From: Clostridiales bacterium | GTDB lineage: Bacteria; Bacillota; Clostridia; Caldicoprobacterales; DTU083 | Length of the DNA: 44,694 nucleotides | Direction: 5' to 3' | NCBI GenBank assembly: GCA_012839095.1 | Contig: DUOA01000098.1 | Span: forward strand, 1-44,694 | Shown: one piece after another, positions 34,462-43,770 of the stretch | Layout: each line of letters starts with the position of its first letter | Position numbering within the stretch: position 1 is the stretch's first letter | The notes under the pieces: model-generated | The model's database searches: none | The model's input: only the letters and a program-made list of their open reading frames with translations | What the model was told of the DNA's origin: nothing | Position numbers and translations under genes: made by a program

Positions 34462-36870
34462 ATGATGGATTATAATCCGGAAAAAATTGAAAAAAAGTGG
34501 CAGGATATCTGGGAGAGGGAAGGTGCTTTTTGCGCTTCTGACGACAAATCAAAGCCAAAATTTTACGCCCTTATCGAGTTTCCCTACCCCTCGGGGCAGG
34601 GGCTTCATGTAGGCCATCCCAGGCCTTACACAGCTCTTGACATCGTTGCCCGCAAACGCCGCCTGCAGGGGTACAATGTGCTCTTTCCCATCGGCTGGGA
34701 CGCCTTTGGCCTGCCGACGGAAAACTATGCCATCCAGAACAAAATCCATCCCAAAATCGTAACCGAAAGAAACGTAGCCCGTTTCAAGCAGCAGTTGAAG
34801 GCCCTTGGATTTTCCTTTGACTGGTCCCGGGAAGTTAACACCACCGACCCGGAATACTATAAATGGACCCAGTGGATCTTTTTGAAGCTGTTTGAAAAAG
34901 GGCTGGCATATAAAAAGGAAGCCCCCATCAATTGGTGCACCTCCTGCAAGGTGGGCCTGGCCAACGAGGAAGTGGTGGGCGGCGCTTGTGAACGCTGCCA
35001 CGGTGAAGTGGTGCGCAAGGTAAAAAACCAGTGGATGCTGAAGATTACCGAGTACGCAGAAAGGCTGCTGGAAGATCTTACTAGCGTGGACTATATCCAA
35101 AGGGTAAAGACCCAGCAGGAGAACTGGATCGGCCGCTCCGACGGAGCTGAAGTGGATTTCAGGGTGACCGGGGGCAGTTGTCTCCGTGTTTTCACCACCA
35201 GGCCTGATACGCTCTTTGGTGCCACCTATATGGTTATTGCACCGGAGCATCCCCTGATCGAGGAACAAAAAGGCAATATCGAAAATCTGGATGAAATTCG
35301 TAAATATCAGGAAATGGCCAGCAAGAAATCCGACTTTGAACGCACTGAGCTGGCCAAGGAAAAAAGCGGTGTGGAAGTAAGGGGCATAAAAGCCTTAAAT
35401 CCCGTAAACGGGAAGGAAATTCCCATTTTTATTTCTGACTATGTACTCATGTCTTATGGTACAGGTGCCATTATGGCAGTACCCGGTCATGACACCCGTG
35501 ACTGGGAGTTTGCCAGGGCCTTCGGCCTTCCCATAGTTGAGGTCGTAGCCGGCGGCAATATAGAAGAGGAAGCATATACGGATATCGAAAACGGCGTTAT
35601 GGTAAACTCCGATTTCCTTAATGGCCTGCCGGTAGAGGAAGCCAAGGAGAAAATTACTGCCTGGCTGGAGGAAAAGGGCATTGGTCAGGCCAAGGTAAAC
35701 TATAAGCTGAGAGACTGGGTCTTTTCCCGGCAGAGATACTGGGGAGAGCCTATTCCCCTGGTGCACTGTGACCGGTGCGGATGGGTGCCCATTCCTGAAT
35801 CCGAGCTGCCCCTGCTGCTGCCGGAGGTGGAAAGCTATGAGCCCACCGATACAGGGGAATCACCTTTGGCCAAGATTACCGACTGGGTGAATACCACCTG
35901 TCCCAAGTGCGGCGGAGCCGCGGTAAGAGAAACCGATACCATGCCCCAATGGGCAGGTTCTTCCTGGTATTTCCTGAGATATACCGATCCTCATAACAAA
36001 GCAGCTCTGGCAAGCAGGGAGAATCTGGAGTATTGGACACCGGTTGACTGGTACAACGGCGGTATGGAGCATACAACCCTGCACCTTCTGTATTCACGAT
36101 TCTGGCATAAATTCCTTTATGACATAGGCGTTGTGCCCACACCGGAGCCTTACAGCAAGCGGACTTCCCACGGAATGATTCTGGGAGAAAACAATGAGAA
36201 AATGTCCAAGTCCAGGGGCAATGTAATAAATCCCGATGACATCATTGAGGAATTCGGAGCGGATACGCTTAGGATGTATGAGATGTTTATCGGCGACTTC
36301 GAGAGAAGTGTCCCATGGTCAATGAACGGCGTCCGGGGCTGCCGCAGATTCCTGGACCGGGTATGGAGAATTCAGGAATTCCTGACGGACGATGAGGGAA
36401 TCTCCTCTGAAATGGAGAGAAACATTCATAAAACCATCAGGAAGGTCAGCGAAGACTATGAAACCCTGAAGTACAATACGGCCATAGCAGCCATGATGTC
36501 TCTTGTGAATGACTTCTACGCAGCAGGCAGAGTAACCAGAGGTGAAATGAAGGTACTTCTGATACTGCTGAACCCGGTAGCTCCCCATATTACCGAAGAG
36601 CTGTGGTCTTTACTGGATAAGGATTCCCGGCTTATCGACCAGAAATGGCCGGAATGGGATGAGTCCAAAACAGTGGAAGACATGGTGGAGATAGCGGTAC
36701 AGATTAACGGAAAAGTCAGAGGCAGGATGGTACTGGCTGCGGATGCCACTCAGGAAGAAGCCAAATCAGCTGCCCTGGAGGATGAGAAAATAAAAAGCCT
36801 CTTTGAGGGCAGGAATATCGTCAAGGTAATCTATGTGCCCGGACGGATTTTAAATGTTGTGGTAAAATAA
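34462..36870 (+). CDS. leuS: Leucyl-tRNA synthetase
   Basis: An 802-residue class I aminoacyl-tRNA synthetase attaching leucine to tRNA-Leu. HVGH (49-52) and KMSKS (580-584) form the ATP site. CTSC and CERC make a zinc knuckle, and the CP1 editing domain (about 220-420) contains [12 protein letters not shown] and VPGHDTRD. The start at 34462 is set by AGAGGAAG eight bases upstream and by the family N-terminus ([12 protein letters not shown]); the longer frame from 34384 would begin inside the leader. Controlled by the leucine T-box. MetA follows by 98 bases without a terminator. Confidence 0.95.
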   Translation: MMDYNPEKIEKKWQDIWEREGAFCASDDKSKPKFYALIEFPYPSGQGLHVGHPRPYTALDIVARKRRLQGYNVLFPIGWDAFGLPTENYAIQNKIHPKIVTERNVARFKQQLKALGFSFDWSREVNTTDPEYYKWTQWIFLKLFEKGLAYKKEAPINWCTSCKVGLANEEVVGGACERCHGEVVRKVKNQWMLKITEYAERLLEDLTSVDYIQRVKTQQENWIGRSDGAEVDFRVTGGSCLRVFTTRPDTLFGATYMVIAPEHPLIEEQKGNIENLDEIRKYQEMASKKSDFERTELAKEKSGVEVRGIKALNPVNGKEIPIFISDYVLMSYGTGAIMAVPGHDTRDWEFARAFGLPIVEVVAGGNIEEEAYTDIENGVMVNSDFLNGLPVEEAKEKITAWLEEKGIGQAKVNYKLRDWVFSRQRYWGEPIPLVHCDRCGWVPIPESELPLLLPEVESYEPTDTGESPLAKITDWVNTTCPKCGGAAVRETDTMPQWAGSSWYFLRYTDPHNKAALASRENLEYWTPVDWYNGGMEHTTLHLLYSRFWHKFLYDIGVVPTPEPYSKRTSHGMILGENNEKMSKSRGNVINPDDIIEEFGADTLRMYEMFIGDFERSVPWSMNGVRGCRRFLDRVWRIQEFLTDDEGISSEMERNIHKTIRKVSEDYETLKYNTAIAAMMSLVNDFYAAGRVTRGEMKVLLILLNPVAPHITEELWSLLDKDSRLIDQKWPEWDESKTVEDMVEIAVQINGKVRGRMVLAADATQEEAKSAALEDEKIKSLFEGRNIVKVIYVPGRILNVVVK

Positions 36871-36968
36871 CCTTATCATTTACAGCAGCGGAATAAGCTG
36901 CTGAATGGCTTATTTGCCGGTTTAACTGATGCTTGTTACAGAATAATTCAGACACACGGAGGAATAGA

Positions 36969-37889
36969 ATGCCTGTAAAAATACCCGATGATCTGCCTGC
37001 AGTGCAGACATTGCTGGATGAAAATATATTTGTTATGAAGGAAGGCCGGGCTCTCACCCAGGATATCCGGCCTTTGAAAATTGGCATATTGAATCTGATG
37101 CCTACCAAAATAGTAACTGAGACTCAGATTCTCAGGTTGATAGGAAATACTGCCCTGCAGGTTGATGTGGTATTGCTGCATCCCAAATCCCATAACTCCA
37201 AAACCACGCCTCAGGAGCATTTGCTGACCTTCTACAGGTCTTTTTCCGATGTCCGGAATGAAACCTTTGACGGCCTTATTATTACCGGTGCACCGGTTGA
37301 GCATCTTCCCTTCGAAGAGGTGGATTACTGGGATGAACTGAAGGAAATAATGGACTGGAAGTTACACAACGTAACTTCCACCCTCCATATTTGCTGGGCG
37401 GCACAGGCCGGTTTATATCATCATTATGGAATTCCAAAATACGATGTGGGAAAGAAGATCTTCGGGGTATACAAGCACAGCATAACCAGAAAGAATGTAA
37501 AACTGCTGAGGGGCTTTGATGACTCCTTCCATGTACCCCATTCCCGTTACACCGAAGTGCGGCGGGAGGACATTGAAAAGGTGCCTGATCTGGAGATTCT
37601 GGCTGATTCCCCCGAGGCAGGCGTGTATATTGTTGCCTCCAGGGATGAACGTCAGATATTTGTTACCGGTCACTCGGAGTATGATGCCGAGACCCTGAAG
37701 CTTGAATATCTGCGTGATAAGGCTAAAGGGCTGGATACGGCTGTTCCGGAAAACTATTTCCCCAATGATGATCCCGAGCAGGAACCTTTGGTCAGGTGGA
37801 GGGCTCATGCCAACCTGCTTTTTGCCAACTGGCTCAACTATTATGTATATCAGGAGACTCCCTACGAGCTTGAAAAGATCAAGTATTGA
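36969..37889 (+). CDS. metA: Homoserine O-acetyltransferase of the MetA family
   Basis: A 306-residue MetA-fold enzyme activating homoserine for methionine synthesis. The catalytic Cys142 (HICWAAQAG) and the His-Glu pair in GHSEY are present. Residue 111 is Glu (GAPVEHLPF); work on Bacillus and E. coli MetA showed that Glu here favours acetyl-CoA while Gly favours succinyl-CoA, so this should be an acetyltransferase despite the usual name homoserine O-succinyltransferase. GGAGGA places the start at 36969. No SAM riboswitch is visible. Two overlapping hairpins lie in the gap after leuS (36883-36903 and 36892-36914). Confidence 0.93.
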   Translation: MPVKIPDDLPAVQTLLDENIFVMKEGRALTQDIRPLKIGILNLMPTKIVTETQILRLIGNTALQVDVVLLHPKSHNSKTTPQEHLLTFYRSFSDVRNETFDGLIITGAPVEHLPFEEVDYWDELKEIMDWKLHNVTSTLHICWAAQAGLYHHYGIPKYDVGKKIFGVYKHSITRKNVKLLRGFDDSFHVPHSRYTEVRREDIEKVPDLEILADSPEAGVYIVASRDERQIFVTGHSEYDAETLKLEYLRDKAKGLDTAVPENYFPNDDPEQEPLVRWRAHANLLFANWLNYYVYQETPYELEKIKY

Positions 37890-38005
37890 CTGCATTTTTC
37901 CTGTATTCCGCCTGACAATCATGGAAGCAGGTGATGACAGGGACAGACAGGAGAACAAGAAACAGAACAGATTACAGAATCACAATAGAATGGCATTAAA
38001 ATAAT

Positions 38006-38083
38006 ACACCGGCATAACAATAACCCATGAAAATGATCGTAATGAAGTGAACCTGGGTTGATAGTATTGCCGGTGTTTTTTTG
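38006..38083 (+). terminator. Rho-independent terminator after metA
   Basis: ACACCGGCA (38006-38014) pairs with TGCCGGTGT (38068-38076), and inside it AACCCA (38022-38027) pairs with TGGGTT (38054-38059). A run of seven or more T follows. Confidence 0.85.
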
Positions 38084-38170
38084 TAAGAATTAATTCAGAA
38101 CAAAATTAAACATAGAACTTAATATAATTAATATAAAACAAAGATAATATTAAAATAATTAAAATAAAAC

Positions 38171-38198
38171 TTGACATTATTTAAAGTTGTTATATAAT
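38171..38198 (+). promoter_or_regulatory. Strong promoter of the DUF2089 operon
   Basis: TTGACA (38171-38176), 16-base spacer, TATAAT (38193-38198), preceded by about 80 bases that are almost pure A/T and could act as an UP element. The leader (38200-38298) can form ATTAAGG/CCTTAAT (38225-38231 with 38257-38263). Confidence 0.85.
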
Positions 38199-38298
38199 AA
38201 AGATGAAAACAAATCCCTGAAGCAATTAAGGGCAACTGACTTTAGAGTTCGGCATACCTTAATCAAGCAGGTGAACTGGAGAAAGGAGGGAAGACAGT

Positions 38299-38676
38299 TT
38301 GTCACATCCGGTTATCGTAAAGTGCGCTGTCTGCAACGACAAGCTGAAGATCTCAACACTATACTGCGGCAGGTGCAATACAAAATACCAGGGAACATTC
38401 CATCTGGATAAGTTCAATTATCTGACTTCCGAGCAGAAATACTTTATCGAAATTTTCCTGAAGTGCCGGGGAAACATCAAGGAGGTGGAGAAGGAGCTCA
38501 ACATTTCCTACCCTACAGTCAGGAGCAGACTGGATGATGTAATCCGCAGTCTGGGCTATTCCATTAAAAGCGACGGGGCTCAGCAGAAGAGCAGAAAGGA
38601 AGTACTTGAAATGCTCAGCAACGGTGAACTGACCTATGAAGAGGCCATGAACATGTTGAAAGGTTATCCTGAGTGA
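38299..38676 (+). CDS. DUF2089 zinc-ribbon / helix-turn-helix protein
   Basis: A 125-residue protein. CAVC and CGRC near the N-terminus form a zinc ribbon. A middle helical part (CRGNIKEVEKELNISYPTVRSRLDDVIRSLG) reads as a sigma-like helix-turn-helix, so DNA binding is likely. The C-terminus (EVLEMLSNGELTYEEAMNMLKG) is a helical pair that recurs in the two following proteins. The start is TTG at 38299 with AAAGGAGGG eight bases upstream. It heads a three-gene operon driven by a strong promoter and is probably its regulator; the signal is unknown. Confidence 0.85.
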   Translation: MSHPVIVKCAVCNDKLKISTLYCGRCNTKYQGTFHLDKFNYLTSEQKYFIEIFLKCRGNIKEVEKELNISYPTVRSRLDDVIRSLGYSIKSDGAQQKSRKEVLEMLSNGELTYEEAMNMLKGYPE

Positions 38677-38731
38677 TTATTAAAAAGGCTTACTAATAAC
38701 AGTTGTTTTTAAGCAAGGAGGAAAGATTAAA

Positions 38732-39118
38732 ATGAAAGAAGAGATGAGAAAAATTCTTCAAATGGTGGAGCAGAACAAAATAACGGTTGAAGAAGCTGAA
38801 AAGCTGCTGGATGTAATGGTTCCGGATGAAGAGGAAGTGCAGACAGCTCCTGCTGCTTCGGAAAGCATACAGGGGAAATTCCTTCGTGTCAGGGTAACTG
38901 AGCATGGAGAACAGAAGGTACAGGTAAACGTTCCCCTTTCCATTGTGGAGGTAGGTCTCAAAATAGGTATGCAGGTAGGACCGCAGTTCGTTCCGGAAAT
39001 GGAAGGACTCAAGAATATTGATTTTGGTGAATTAATGGAGGCAATCCGTCAGGGTGCCACAGGCAAGCTGGTAGAAGTCAAGGATGGAGATGAAGAGGTT
39101 GAAATCTATGTAGACTGA
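38732..39118 (+). CDS. Uncharacterised protein with SHOCT-like N-terminal helical pair (YvlB-like)
   Basis: A 128-residue acidic, soluble protein. Residues 1-30 (MRKILQMVEQNKITVEEAEKLLDVM) form the short helical pair seen in SHOCT-like and YvlB/LiaX-type proteins. The remainder, from about residue 48, is a beta-rich domain (KFLRVRVTEHGEQKVQVNVPLSIVEVGLKIG) ending in VEVKDGDEEVEIYVD. Function unknown; LiaX relatives take part in envelope-stress sensing. It has a good AAGGAGGAAAG ribosome site, lies 55 bases after the DUF2089 gene and is a homologue of the next gene product. Confidence 0.75.
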   Translation: MKEEMRKILQMVEQNKITVEEAEKLLDVMVPDEEEVQTAPAASESIQGKFLRVRVTEHGEQKVQVNVPLSIVEVGLKIGMQVGPQFVPEMEGLKNIDFGELMEAIRQGATGKLVEVKDGDEEVEIYVD

Positions 39119-39128
39119 GGAGATGGAT

Positions 39129-39539
39129 ATGAAACCGATGGAAATTCTTGAACAGCTGGAGCGGGGGGATATTTCAGCAGATAAGGCCATATCCCTCCTT
39201 CAGAAATACAAGAGCAGGTGCGAAGTGAAAGAAGCTGATAAAAAGGGGATGAAAGTGCGCAAAGCACATTGGATGAAGATCCGCGTCAGAGACGATGGGC
39301 ATAAGTTTTGTTTCTATTTACCCATCTCCTTGTTCAGCCTGGGGTTTTCAATTGGAAAGCTGGCTGTAGGGAGCAGATTTATGCCTGAAGACGAAGATTT
39401 GGATCAGGTAAGAAAGGTGCTGAAAAGTATTGATCGGCGGGATATTAAAAAGCTGTTAAATGCTGTCAGGGAGAGCGGAAAAACCGACCTGGTCAAGGTA
39501 GAGGACGGAGACAGCATTGTAAATATCAGCCTTATTTAG
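39129..39539 (+). CDS. Paralogue of the preceding SHOCT-like protein
   Basis: A 136-residue protein with the same layout as its neighbour: an N-terminal helical pair (MEILEQLERGDISADKAISLLQKY) and a beta-rich C-terminal part with matching motifs (KIRVRDDGHKFCFYLPISLFSLGFSIGKL and VKVEDGDSIVNISL). Tandem duplication is the simplest explanation. The ATG at 39129 is eight bases from GAGGAG (39117-39122) and is preferred over the ATG at 39123, which touches it. It starts ten bases after the previous stop, so the two are co-translated. Function unknown. Confidence 0.72.
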   Translation: MKPMEILEQLERGDISADKAISLLQKYKSRCEVKEADKKGMKVRKAHWMKIRVRDDGHKFCFYLPISLFSLGFSIGKLAVGSRFMPEDEDLDQVRKVLKSIDRRDIKKLLNAVRESGKTDLVKVEDGDSIVNISLI

Positions 39540-39674
39540 TGCAGTCAATGGCAATGCTGCAAAAACAGTTCAGTGTATAATTATTTTCGCTCTATCTATT
39601 CCCAAACCTCTCGCCCGTGTGTTATAGTTAGTACTGTATTTTCAACCAATAACAAACAGGGGCAGGGTACAGTC

Positions 39675-41111
39675 ATGCCGGGAAAGAACAGCAAGGCAAT
39701 AAAGAATATTCCCTTAGTGGACAAAATCGGATATGGAGCCGGAAACCTCACTTTTGGAGTAGTAATCCAAATAATTTCCACCTATATGGTTTTCTATTCC
39801 ACTGTAATACATAAGCTGCCGGGAAGCATAATCGGCCTGGCAATAGGAATAAGCGTAATATGGGATGCGGTAAGCGATCCGATTATGGGGCATATCTCCG
39901 ATAATACCGATTCAAAAAAATTTGGAAGGCGTCATTTTTATATTCTCATTGGTGCGATTTCAATAGCCTTTTTCAATTTACTACTATGGGAACTGCCCTT
40001 GGCTATGCCTGCCGTGTGGAAAATTGTATTGGTTATAACACTGCTTCTTATAGTAAAAACAAGCTCAACGGTTTATTCAGTGCCGCACACTGCCCTGGGT
40101 GCTGAACTTAGCGATGATTACAATGAAAGAAGCTCCATACAGGGTATACGGACAATATTCTTTGTATTAGGCCTTTTCAGCGCCAATGTTATGGGAATGT
40201 TTTTATTCTTCAAGCCTACTCCCGAGTATCCCCAGGGCCAGATGAATCCTGCTGCCTATCAGAATATGGGAGTTGCCGCTTCTGTAATTGCCATTGTCTT
40301 TGGACTGATATGTTACTATACCACAAAGAAATATATACCGGCTCTTAATGAAAGTATCAGGCCGGGTAATAAGAAGCAGAGAGAGACGTCCGGCGTAAAA
40401 CAATTATTAGCCGGCATACTTTCGGCACTGACAAATGCTGATTACAGATATGTGGTGCTGGGCTATATGTTCACCAATGTTGCATCTGCTCTTATCGGTG
40501 CAGTAGGCATGCATGTTTTCACCTATACTTTCAGATTCAGCAATTATGGCATAGCCCTTATTTTCGGCGTCTTATTCGGTACCAGCATTCTTACGCAGCC
40601 ACTCTGGATTAAAATTTCGGAAAGATTGGATAAAAAACCTTCCGTTATTTTAGGGCTTGGTTCATCCCTGGCCGGAGCACTGTATTTTCTGATACTGGTC
40701 TTTCTGAAGGATTCCGTGGCAGGGCAGGCGATGTGGTTTCTGCCCTTTGCGGCACTGTCCGGTTTTGGAATGGGCGGCCTTTTTACCCTGCCTCTGTCCA
40801 TGGTGGCTGATACAATAGATGTGGAGGAACTTGTATCCGGCGAGAGAAAGGAAGGCCTGTATTACGGATGCATGACCCTATGTTATAAACTGTCCCAATC
40901 AGTAGCCATATTCATACTGGGAACTTTCCTGGATCTTGTCAGGTTTGATTCCAGCCTTCCGGTTCAGCCGCCGGGCACTGTACTTGCTTTGGGAATAATT
41001 TTAGCGGTTGGCTGCATCCTCAGCATTGTAACTGCCATATTGTGCTACAGCAGATATAAATTAAACAGGGAAAAAGTCACGGATATTCAGCGGCAGCTAA
41101 AGATGAGATGA
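39675..41111 (+). CDS. GPH family sugar:cation symporter (MFS)
   Basis: A 478-residue membrane protein with twelve helices, of the glycoside-pentoside-hexuronide symporter family. The DKIGYGAGNLTFGVVI opening and the loop DNTDSKKFGRRHFYIL are characteristic, and DAVSDPIMGHISD holds the conserved acidic residues used for cation coupling. The start at 39675 fits the family; the frame extends to an ATG at 39573 that overlaps sequence without coding look. Upstream AGGGGCAGGG is a fair ribosome site. The sugar is unknown; no hydrolase gene is adjacent. Confidence 0.85.
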   Translation: MPGKNSKAIKNIPLVDKIGYGAGNLTFGVVIQIISTYMVFYSTVIHKLPGSIIGLAIGISVIWDAVSDPIMGHISDNTDSKKFGRRHFYILIGAISIAFFNLLLWELPLAMPAVWKIVLVITLLLIVKTSSTVYSVPHTALGAELSDDYNERSSIQGIRTIFFVLGLFSANVMGMFLFFKPTPEYPQGQMNPAAYQNMGVAASVIAIVFGLICYYTTKKYIPALNESIRPGNKKQRETSGVKQLLAGILSALTNADYRYVVLGYMFTNVASALIGAVGMHVFTYTFRFSNYGIALIFGVLFGTSILTQPLWIKISERLDKKPSVILGLGSSLAGALYFLILVFLKDSVAGQAMWFLPFAALSGFGMGGLFTLPLSMVADTIDVEELVSGERKEGLYYGCMTLCYKLSQSVAIFILGTFLDLVRFDSSLPVQPPGTVLALGIILAVGCILSIVTAILCYSRYKLNREKVTDIQRQLKMR

Positions 41112-41196
41112 TGCTCCTCAACCAGGCTGCTTAGCGGATGGATTCCTGCGCCGGGTTGAGTCTTGTCCCTTTTTTGCAGATACTGTCTAAAAAAGA

Positions 41197-41234
41197 ACCC
41201 CCTTGCATACCTTTTATGTAAGGGGGTGTTTTTG
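41197..41234 (+). terminator. Rho-independent terminator after the symporter gene
   Basis: ACCCCCTTGCATA (41197-41209) pairs over its full 13 bases, with one G-U, with TATGTAAGGGGGT (41215-41227), followed by GTTTTT. The 3' arm also contains a ribosome-site-like AAGGGGGTG for the small frame at 41234. Confidence 0.9.
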
Positions 41235-41329
41235 TGAAAATATTCTTTTTTCGAAAAAAAAGCCTTAAGTGGGGCATTGCTCTTATTATATTTCTTATCT
41301 TGTTTTTTATTGTACTGAAGTCATTGTAA
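41234..41329 (+). CDS. Possible 31-residue single-helix membrane peptide
   Basis: A GTG-started frame encoding a basic head (KIFFFRKKSLK) and one hydrophobic helix (IALIIFLILFFIVL). AAGGGGGTG lies five to six bases upstream, but within the terminator hairpin of the preceding gene, so translation would need the hairpin open or unformed. It could be a real small membrane protein, or a chance frame in AT-rich sequence. It ends eleven bases from the convergent aroA stop codon. Confidence 0.35.
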   Translation: MKIFFFRKKSLKWGIALIIFLILFFIVLKSL

Positions 41330-41330
41330 A

Positions 41331-41357
41331 GAATCAGGTTTATGACCTGAGATTCTG
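41331..41357 (-). terminator. Hairpin at the end of the aroF-tyrA-aroA operon
   Basis: On the minus strand AATCTCAGGT...ACCTGATT forms a hairpin spanning the aroA stop codon, followed by a short T-rich tail. One arm has a two-base bulge, so strength is moderate. Confidence 0.45.
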
Positions 41358-42641
41358 TATGATTTCAAAGAATCCCGGGAAGGAGATATCCACCCATTCG
41401 CCATCCGTGATGACAGTCTCACCTTCGGCGATAAGTCCTGCAATGGCTGACATCATCGCAATCCGATGATCCATTCTGCAGGTAACAATACTGCCGGTCA
41501 AAGGGGTGGGTCCGTGAATAATCATGCCGTCATCCGCAGCCCGGATGTCAGCTCCCAGGGCCCGCAGAGTACGGACAATCATATCAATCCGGTTGGATTC
41601 CTTTACCTTCAGCTCGGCTGCATCCCGGATGACTGTGGTGCCATGGGCCTGAGTAGCAGCCAGGGCAATGACGGGAATCTCGTCAATGAGCCTGGGAATA
41701 ATGCTGCCGCTGATATCCACCGGGCTCAGAGTGGAATACTCTGCTATGATGTCACCTGCAGGCTCTCCATAGGAGGAGTTAATATTCTCTATTCTGACTT
41801 TTGCTCCCATCTGCTTATAGACATCGACTATACCCGTGCGTGTGGGATTTATTCCCACACCTTTCATTATTATGCGGGAATCGGGGACAAGCAGACCTGC
41901 AGTTATGAAAAAAGCTGCTGAAGAAATATCGCCGGGAATCTGAATATCCTGTCCATAAAGCTCTTCAGCCGGAAAGGCTGTAACGGCTTTCCCTTTTTCA
42001 TCAACCCTTCCGCCGAAATGCCTGAGCATGACTTCCGTATGGTTTCTTGACCGGGCAGGCTGCCGGAGGACCACAGGAGAATCAGCATACAGGGCAGCCA
42101 GGATAATGGCGGACTTTACCTGTGCGCTGGCAACCGGCATGTCATATTCCATGCCTTTCAGCCTTCCGCCCTGAATTGTTAATGGCAGGGTATTGCCAGC
42201 AGCCAACCGTATATCAGCGCCCATCCGGGACAAGGGCTCAATGACTCTCGCCATGGGACGTTTCCTCATGGATTCATCACCGGTAATTGTCGATGAAAAA
42301 GGCTGGCCTGCCAGTATTCCTGACAGCAGACGGGCTGTGGTTCCCGAATTTCCAACATCTATGACGCCGGCCGGTTTTTTCAGTCCATGAAGGCCTTTGC
42401 CATGGATGAGAACCGTCCCGCCCTGTTCCTTTTCAATGTTTTCCATCCGGATATCGATTCCCATGCCTTGAAAGGCTTTAATGGTATTCAGGCAATCTTC
42501 CCCGGCCAGGAAGTGAGACAGCCTGGTAGTACCCTTTGCTATGGCTCCCAGCATTACGCCGCGATGAGATATGGATTTATCTCCCGGTACCGCCGTTTCT
42601 CCAATCAATTGCCGGACAGGAGTGATTACTGCCTTCATCAT
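41340..42641 (-). CDS. aroA: 3-phosphoshikimate 1-carboxyvinyltransferase (EPSP synthase)
   Basis: A 433-residue enzyme joining shikimate 3-phosphate and PEP in the shikimate pathway. It shows PGDKSISHR at the N-terminus (shikimate-phosphate site), DVGNSGTTARLL, GDESMRKRPM, SAQVKSAIILAAL in the centre, IPRLIDEIPVIA with the catalytic Asp, and KVKESNRI and MDHRIAM near the C-terminus. Length is normal. GAAAGGATAG lies just upstream of the tandem ATG codons at 42641 and 42638. It is the last gene of the aroF-tyrA-aroA operon, 23 bases after tyrA. Confidence 0.95.
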   Translation of the reverse strand: MMKAVITPVRQLIGETAVPGDKSISHRGVMLGAIAKGTTRLSHFLAGEDCLNTIKAFQGMGIDIRMENIEKEQGGTVLIHGKGLHGLKKPAGVIDVGNSGTTARLLSGILAGQPFSSTITGDESMRKRPMARVIEPLSRMGADIRLAAGNTLPLTIQGGRLKGMEYDMPVASAQVKSAIILAALYADSPVVLRQPARSRNHTEVMLRHFGGRVDEKGKAVTAFPAEELYGQDIQIPGDISSAAFFITAGLLVPDSRIIMKGVGINPTRTGIVDVYKQMGAKVRIENINSSYGEPAGDIIAEYSTLSPVDISGSIIPRLIDEIPVIALAATQAHGTTVIRDAAELKVKESNRIDMIVRTLRALGADIRAADDGMIIHGPTPLTGSIVTCRMDHRIAMMSAIAGLIAEGETVITDGEWVDISFPGFFEIIQNLRS

Positions 42642-42664
42642 AACTATCCTTTCATTATCATTTA

Positions 42665-43768
42665 CTATTCTTTGGTATAAGCCCGGCAGCCCGCCTGATT
42701 AAGCAGCGCCACCGCTTTTTCCCGGGCCTCTTTGCTGTCCAGGGAAAGGACCAGACAGCCGGGTTCATCCTCGCGGCTGTTGATAATCCTGATGTTTTTT
42801 ATGTTCACATTCTGATTGCCCAGTATGGTGGCTACCTGTCCGATAATGCCGGGCCTGTCTTCGACATCCACATAAACCTGATAGTAGGGCAGTAAATAAA
42901 GAATGTCGGAAGAAGGAATCTGATCCCGAAAGGTTTTGGCCTGTTCATAGAAGGCCAGGATATCCTCATCCTTGTTCTGCTCCAGGCTCTTGCCGAATTC
43001 ATGCAGTATTTGGATGGTATTCGACAGGAGGGGCAGAATCTGCTCCTTGTTGGACAGGCAGATATCCTGCCACATTTTCGGATTGGAGGAGGCAATCCTG
43101 GTTATGTCCTTGAAGCCTCCTGCTGCCAGCTTCTTAATCAGGTGCTCCGGATCATCCGCCATCCGGACGGCATGAACCAGTGCCGCAGCAACAATATGGG
43201 GGAGGTGGCTTACAGCTCCCACGCTCCTGTCATGGGTCAGCGGATCCAGAACAAGGGGCAGGGCTCCCGTGGATGCAATAAGGTTTTCCAAATGCTTTAC
43301 CGCCCATGGGGGAGTGTCAGGCAGAGGTGTCAGTATATAATAGGCATTTTCGAACAGATGGGGGATGCCGGCCGAATAACCGGAGCGCTCTGCACCTGCC
43401 ATGGGATGACCGCCGATAAAGAATACATCATTCGGTAAAGCCTGTTCAGCTGCTTTCATGATGCCGGACTTGATGCTGCCCGCATCTGTTATGATGGTTC
43501 CCGGCTCTGCCGTCCGGCTCAGTGTTTTAAGAAGCCCGGGAATACGGCTTACCGGTGTGCAGAGGAATACCACACCGGATCCCGGAATCATTTCTTCCAT
43601 CCGCTCTGCTGCCAGATCAATGCTTCCCTCCTCCAGTGCCATCCGGAGATTATCCCTGTTGGTGTCAACACCTTTTATGGTGAAATTCGGATTGGTCCGG
43701 CGGAATGCCTTTGCAAGGGAGCCTCCAATCAAGCCAAGCCCTATAATGGTAATGCCTGAGCTGTTCAT
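42665..43768 (-). CDS. tyrA: Prephenate dehydrogenase with C-terminal ACT domain
   Basis: A 367-residue NAD(P)-dependent enzyme oxidising prephenate to 4-hydroxyphenylpyruvate for tyrosine. The nucleotide-binding GLGLIGG lies near residues 10-16. GGHPMAG, with the catalytic His, and SHLPHIVAAAL mark the dehydrogenase domain (to about residue 285). The last 75 residues (VYVDVEDRPGIIGQVATILG) form an ACT domain, which commonly gives feedback control by tyrosine. The gene starts two bases after the aroF stop codon, so the two are translationally coupled. Confidence 0.95.
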   Translation of the reverse strand: MNSSGITIIGLGLIGGSLAKAFRRTNPNFTIKGVDTNRDNLRMALEEGSIDLAAERMEEMIPGSGVVFLCTPVSRIPGLLKTLSRTAEPGTIITDAGSIKSGIMKAAEQALPNDVFFIGGHPMAGAERSGYSAGIPHLFENAYYILTPLPDTPPWAVKHLENLIASTGALPLVLDPLTHDRSVGAVSHLPHIVAAALVHAVRMADDPEHLIKKLAAGGFKDITRIASSNPKMWQDICLSNKEQILPLLSNTIQILHEFGKSLEQNKDEDILAFYEQAKTFRDQIPSSDILYLLPYYQVYVDVEDRPGIIGQVATILGNQNVNIKNIRIINSREDEPGCLVLSLDSKEAREKAVALLNQAGCRAYTKE

Positions 43769-43770
43769 GG

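Noticed and set aside
34549-35268. A 239-codon open frame on the minus strand
   Set aside because: Shadow of leuS, whose motifs are unambiguous.
36871-36968. SAM riboswitch before metA
   Set aside because: The 98-base gap is too short and shows none of the S-box conserved motifs.
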